Position numbers and translations under genes: made by a program. Of a stretch of 6,526 bases of DNA, positions 4,886 through 6,526 are shown piece after piece. Position 1 is the first letter of the stretch. Each line of letters starts with the position of its first letter. Source of the DNA: Chloroflexota bacterium. GTDB lineage: Bacteria; Chloroflexota; Limnocylindria; QHBO01. Location of the stretch: positions 12,895-19,420 of the forward strand of contig VBJP01000026.1 of the NCBI GenBank assembly GCA_005880165.1, read 5' to 3'. Below the pieces are notes generated by a model. It saw only the letters and a list, made by a program, of their open reading frames with translations. It had not been told where the DNA came from and did not search any database.

Positions 4886-5769
4886 GGTCGGACGGCGCTC
4901 CGCTGCACCGGCTGCCCGGCGGGCACCAGTGGCTTGACCGGCCGAAGGTAGAGCACCAGCACGGCGACGAGGTATGTCGCCCAGGCTGCGAGCGTCGTCC
5001 ATTCCGGCGTGCTCGTGTAGCCGAACAGGACGTGCAGGAGCTGGCCCAACAGGCCAACGCCACCGCCCTGGTGGGGGAGGAGGGCCGAGATGTCGAAGGC
5101 AGTCGTGGCGCCGACGGTGATCCAGCCGATCTCGATGAACTCATGGATCGCGCCGGCAACCAGACCCGCCGCCACAAAGATCAGGGCCACACCGGTCCAG
5201 CTGAAGAAGGTCTTGAGGTTGAGGAGCCGCACGCCCCGGTAGAAGCCGACACCGAGCCCAACCGCAATCGCCAGGCCGATCAAGGCGCCGGCCAGCACCG
5301 AGATGGCGCCGGCCTCGGCCCGGGATGCGGCGGTTGCCTGGCCAAGCAGGAAGAGCGAGGTCTCGATGCCTTCGCGGATCACGGCGGTAAAGGCGAGCGC
5401 GGCAAGGCCCCACACCCCGCCCGAGGTCAGCGATCGATCAACGGCCGCCCGCAATGTCACGCTCACGGTCGCCGACGTGCGACGCATCCAGAACAGCATC
5501 CAGGTCACGACGGCAGCCGCCAGCACGAGCGCTGATCCTTCGAAGATCTGCTCTGCTGGTGCCTGGAGCTCGTGGATCGTGATCCACAGCAGCGAGCCGA
5601 CCGCGAGGCTGAGGAGGGCGGCGCCGCCGGAGCCCAACCAGATGGGTCCGAACTGGTGACGGTTCCCGGTTCGCGCGAGGTAGGCCAGGATGATGCTGAT
5701 GATGAGAGCGGCTTCGACGCCCTCTCGGATGCCGGTCAGCAGGCCGGTGATGAACGAACCGAGATCCAA
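4882..5769 (-). CDS. efeU: FTR1-family ferrous iron permease EfeU
   Basis: The protein has 295 residues, slightly longer than E. coli EfeU, with about seven membrane helices. It has both REXXE motifs that carry iron through the membrane: REGVE at 15-19 and REGIE at 132-136. FEGSALVLAAAVVTWMLFWM (76-95), LNLKTFFSWTGVALIFVAAG (183-202), HEFIE (209-213), FDISALLPHQ and HVLFGYTSTPEW also match EfeU closely. The family imports iron, as Fe2+ or coupled to its oxidation. The TTG start at 5769 is supported by GGAG at 5778-5781, eight bases upstream, and by the position of REGVE close to the N terminus. It is a single-gene unit: the exporter gene converges on it, overlapping its TAG within CTAG, and the next gene upstream is divergent. 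The usual partners EfeO and EfeB are therefore not in this operon. Iron control is expected from the DtxR-type box upstream. Confidence 0.95.
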   Translation of the reverse strand: MDLGSFITGLLTGIREGVEAALIISIILAYLARTGNRHQFGPIWLGSGGAALLSLAVGSLLWITIHELQAPAEQIFEGSALVLAAAVVTWMLFWMRRTSATVSVTLRAAVDRSLTSGGVWGLAALAFTAVIREGIETSLFLLGQATAASRAEAGAISVLAGALIGLAIAVGLGVGFYRGVRLLNLKTFFSWTGVALIFVAAGLVAGAIHEFIEIGWITVGATTAFDISALLPHQGGGVGLLGQLLHVLFGYTSTPEWTTLAAWATYLVAVLVLYLRPVKPLVPAGQPVQRSAVRP

Positions 5770-5777
5770 GCAGGTTG

Positions 5778-5781
5778 CTCC
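5778..5781 (-). promoter_or_regulatory. Ribosome binding site of efeU
   Basis: On the minus strand this is GGAG, eight bases before the TTG at 5769. It decides in favour of this rare start codon, since no ATG or GTG lies near the beginning of the first membrane helix. Confidence 0.7.
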
Positions 5782-5804
5782 AGGGTGCGGGAAACGGGGC
5801 AGAG

Positions 5805-5823
5805 TTAGGTTAGCCTAACCTCC
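5805..5823. promoter_or_regulatory. DtxR/IdeR-type iron box controlling efeU
   Basis: TTAGGTTAGCCTAACCTCC agrees with the classical DtxR/IdeR box TTAGGTTAGCCTAACCTAA at 17 of 19 positions. Its core AGGTTAGCCTAACCT (5807-5821) is a perfect palindrome around C5814. It covers the spacer and -10 box of the efeU promoter, the position for repression by an Fe2+-loaded DtxR-family regulator. The regulator gene itself is not in the window. The divergent acyl-CoA dehydrogenase start is over 100 bases away, so control of that gene is less likely. Confidence 0.9.
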
Positions 5824-5835
5824 CACCTTCGTCAA
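5807..5835 (-). promoter_or_regulatory. efeU promoter
   Basis: On the minus strand TTGACG (5835-5830), five of six matches to the -35 consensus, is followed after exactly 17 bases by TAACCT (5812-5807), a TAnnnT -10 box. Transcription would start near 5800, giving a leader of about 30 bases that contains the ribosome site. The iron box lies across the spacer and the -10 box. Confidence 0.65.
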
Positions 5836-5863
5836 TGCGAACGCGCCCAGCACTGGCTGGTCC

Positions 5864-5895
5864 TCCGGGCCGCGGGGCTTCCGCCCGGATAGAAT
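5864..5895 (+). promoter_or_regulatory. -10 box and adjoining inverted repeat before the acyl-CoA dehydrogenase gene
   Basis: TAGAAT (5890-5895) matches the -10 consensus at five of six positions and would give a start near 5902 and a leader of about 30 bases. TCCGGGC (5864-5870) and GCCCGGA (5883-5889) form a perfect seven-base inverted repeat ending right at the -10 box, where a -35 box would be expected but is missing. A regulator site is possible; chance pairing of GC-rich bases is the alternative. Confidence 0.45.
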
Positions 5896-5919
5896 CTCGC
5901 CTGACCCGCCGTCCCTTTC

Positions 5920-5923
5920 GGAG
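5920..5923 (+). promoter_or_regulatory. Ribosome binding site of the acyl-CoA dehydrogenase gene
   Basis: GGAG lies eight bases before the TTG at 5932. It supports that TTG as the true start, together with the family-typical opening MDFSLTDAQ. Confidence 0.65.
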
Positions 5924-5931
5924 ACCCACCA

Positions 5932-6526
5932 TTGGACTTCTCGCTGACCGATGCGCAGCGCGAGGTGCAGCGCACAGCGCGCGCCTTCGCGGAGCGCGAG
6001 ATCGTGCCTCGAATCGCCGAGCTGGATGCGGCCGCGCAGTACGACCGCGGCCTCTACGAGAAGATGGGCGCCGCGGGATTCCTGGGTCTTCCGATCCCGG
6101 AGCGATACGGCGGCTCGGGGATGGACTACATCGCCTTTGCCCTGCTGTGCGAGGAGATGGAACGGGCCGACACCGCGTTCCGAGTCATCCTCAGCGTGCA
6201 CACCGGCCTCAACTCGCTGACGCTCCTGCAGTGGGCCAGCGAGGAGCAGAAGCAGCGCTACCTGGTTCCGCAGGCACGCGGCGGGAAGCTCGCCACCTTT
6301 GGCCTTACCGAGCCTGGCGTCGGCAGCGATGCGGCCAATCTCTCAAGCACGGCCCGGCGCGACGGCGATCGGTACATCCTCAACGGCAGCAAGGTATGGA
6401 TCAGCCTGGCCGACACCGCAGATCACTTCCTCGTCTTCGCCACCGTCGACCGCTCGAAGGGGCACAAGGGCATCACCGCCTTCATCGTCGAGCGTGGATT
6501 CAGCGGCTTCTCCACCGAATCGCTCC
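5932..6526 (+). CDS. Acyl-CoA dehydrogenase, N-terminal part (gene continues past the right edge)
   Basis: The reading frame is open to the window end: 198 residues of a protein that usually has about 380. The start DFSLTDAQREVQRTARAFAE is the standard N-terminal helical domain. GAAGFLGLPIPERYGGSGMD and EEMERADTAFRVILSVHTGL follow. FGLTEPGVGSDAANL (123-137) is the middle-domain signature that contacts substrate and FAD, and NGSKVWISLADTADHFLVFA (151-170) carries the Trp-Ile-Ser flavin contact. These flavoenzymes introduce the alpha-beta double bond into acyl-CoA in fatty-acid or branched-chain breakdown and pass electrons to electron-transfer flavoprotein. The catalytic base normally lies in the missing C-terminal domain, so chain-length preference cannot be judged. 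The TTG start is backed by GGAG eight bases upstream. The gene is divergent from efeU, with 162 bases between the two starts. Confidence 0.93.
   Translation, partial: MDFSLTDAQREVQRTARAFAEREIVPRIAELDAAAQYDRGLYEKMGAAGFLGLPIPERYGGSGMDYIAFALLCEEMERADTAFRVILSVHTGLNSLTLLQWASEEQKQRYLVPQARGGKLATFGLTEPGVGSDAANLSSTARRDGDRYILNGSKVWISLADTADHFLVFATVDRSKGHKGITAFIVERGFSGFSTESL

Noticed and set aside
5805..5823. Fur box instead of DtxR box
   Set aside because: The sequence fits the DtxR/IdeR palindrome TTAGGTTAGCCTAACC and lacks the GATAAT-type repeats of Fur sites.

Overview
This is a dense, very GC-rich bacterial chromosomal window, with about two thirds or more G+C by eye and strong G/C preference at third codon positions. 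It holds seven complete protein genes, one gene cut by the right edge, and possibly a few codons of another gene at the left edge. The base composition, the TTG starts, the -10-like boxes sitting almost on start codons (leaderless-type expression) and a near-consensus DtxR/IdeR iron box suggest an Actinomycetota- or Chloroflexota-like organism. I lean weakly to Chloroflexota, and nothing in the window decides it. There are no rRNA or tRNA genes, CRISPR arrays, insertion sequences or integrases.

Left part (1-1556): a two-gene minus-strand unit. A small thioredoxin-like [2Fe-2S] ferredoxin comes first and overlaps the next start codon by ATGA. The second gene is a family 2 glycosyltransferase that carries an N-terminal helical segment resembling the C-terminal tail of cysteinyl-tRNA synthetase. 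A hairpin lies just beyond the glycosyltransferase, where a plus-strand gene may end.

Middle part (1557-4885): four plus-strand genes. A 67-residue excisionase-type helix-turn-helix protein is followed by a 152-base gap rich in inverted repeats. Next come a TPR-rhomboid intramembrane protease, a dienelactone-hydrolase-family enzyme, and an EamA-type drug/metabolite exporter. The rhomboid, hydrolase and exporter genes each have a -10-like box placed so that the transcript would start at or very near the ATG. They may therefore be separate units rather than one operon.

Right part (4882-6526): efeU, a ferrous-iron permease of the FTR1 family, lies on the minus strand. It shares overlapping stop codons with the exporter gene (CTAG). 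Its promoter region carries a DtxR/IdeR-type palindrome between and over the -35 and -10 boxes, so it is very likely repressed when iron is plentiful. Both neighbours point the other way, so efeU is a single-gene unit without efeO or efeB. Divergent from it is the 5' part of an acyl-CoA dehydrogenase gene that leaves the window.

The genes do not form one evident pathway. The best leads are the CysS-tail/glycosyltransferase fusion coupled to a ferredoxin, the cluster of inverted repeats upstream of the rhomboid gene, and the iron-regulated orphan efeU. I did not find a clearly new multi-gene system.
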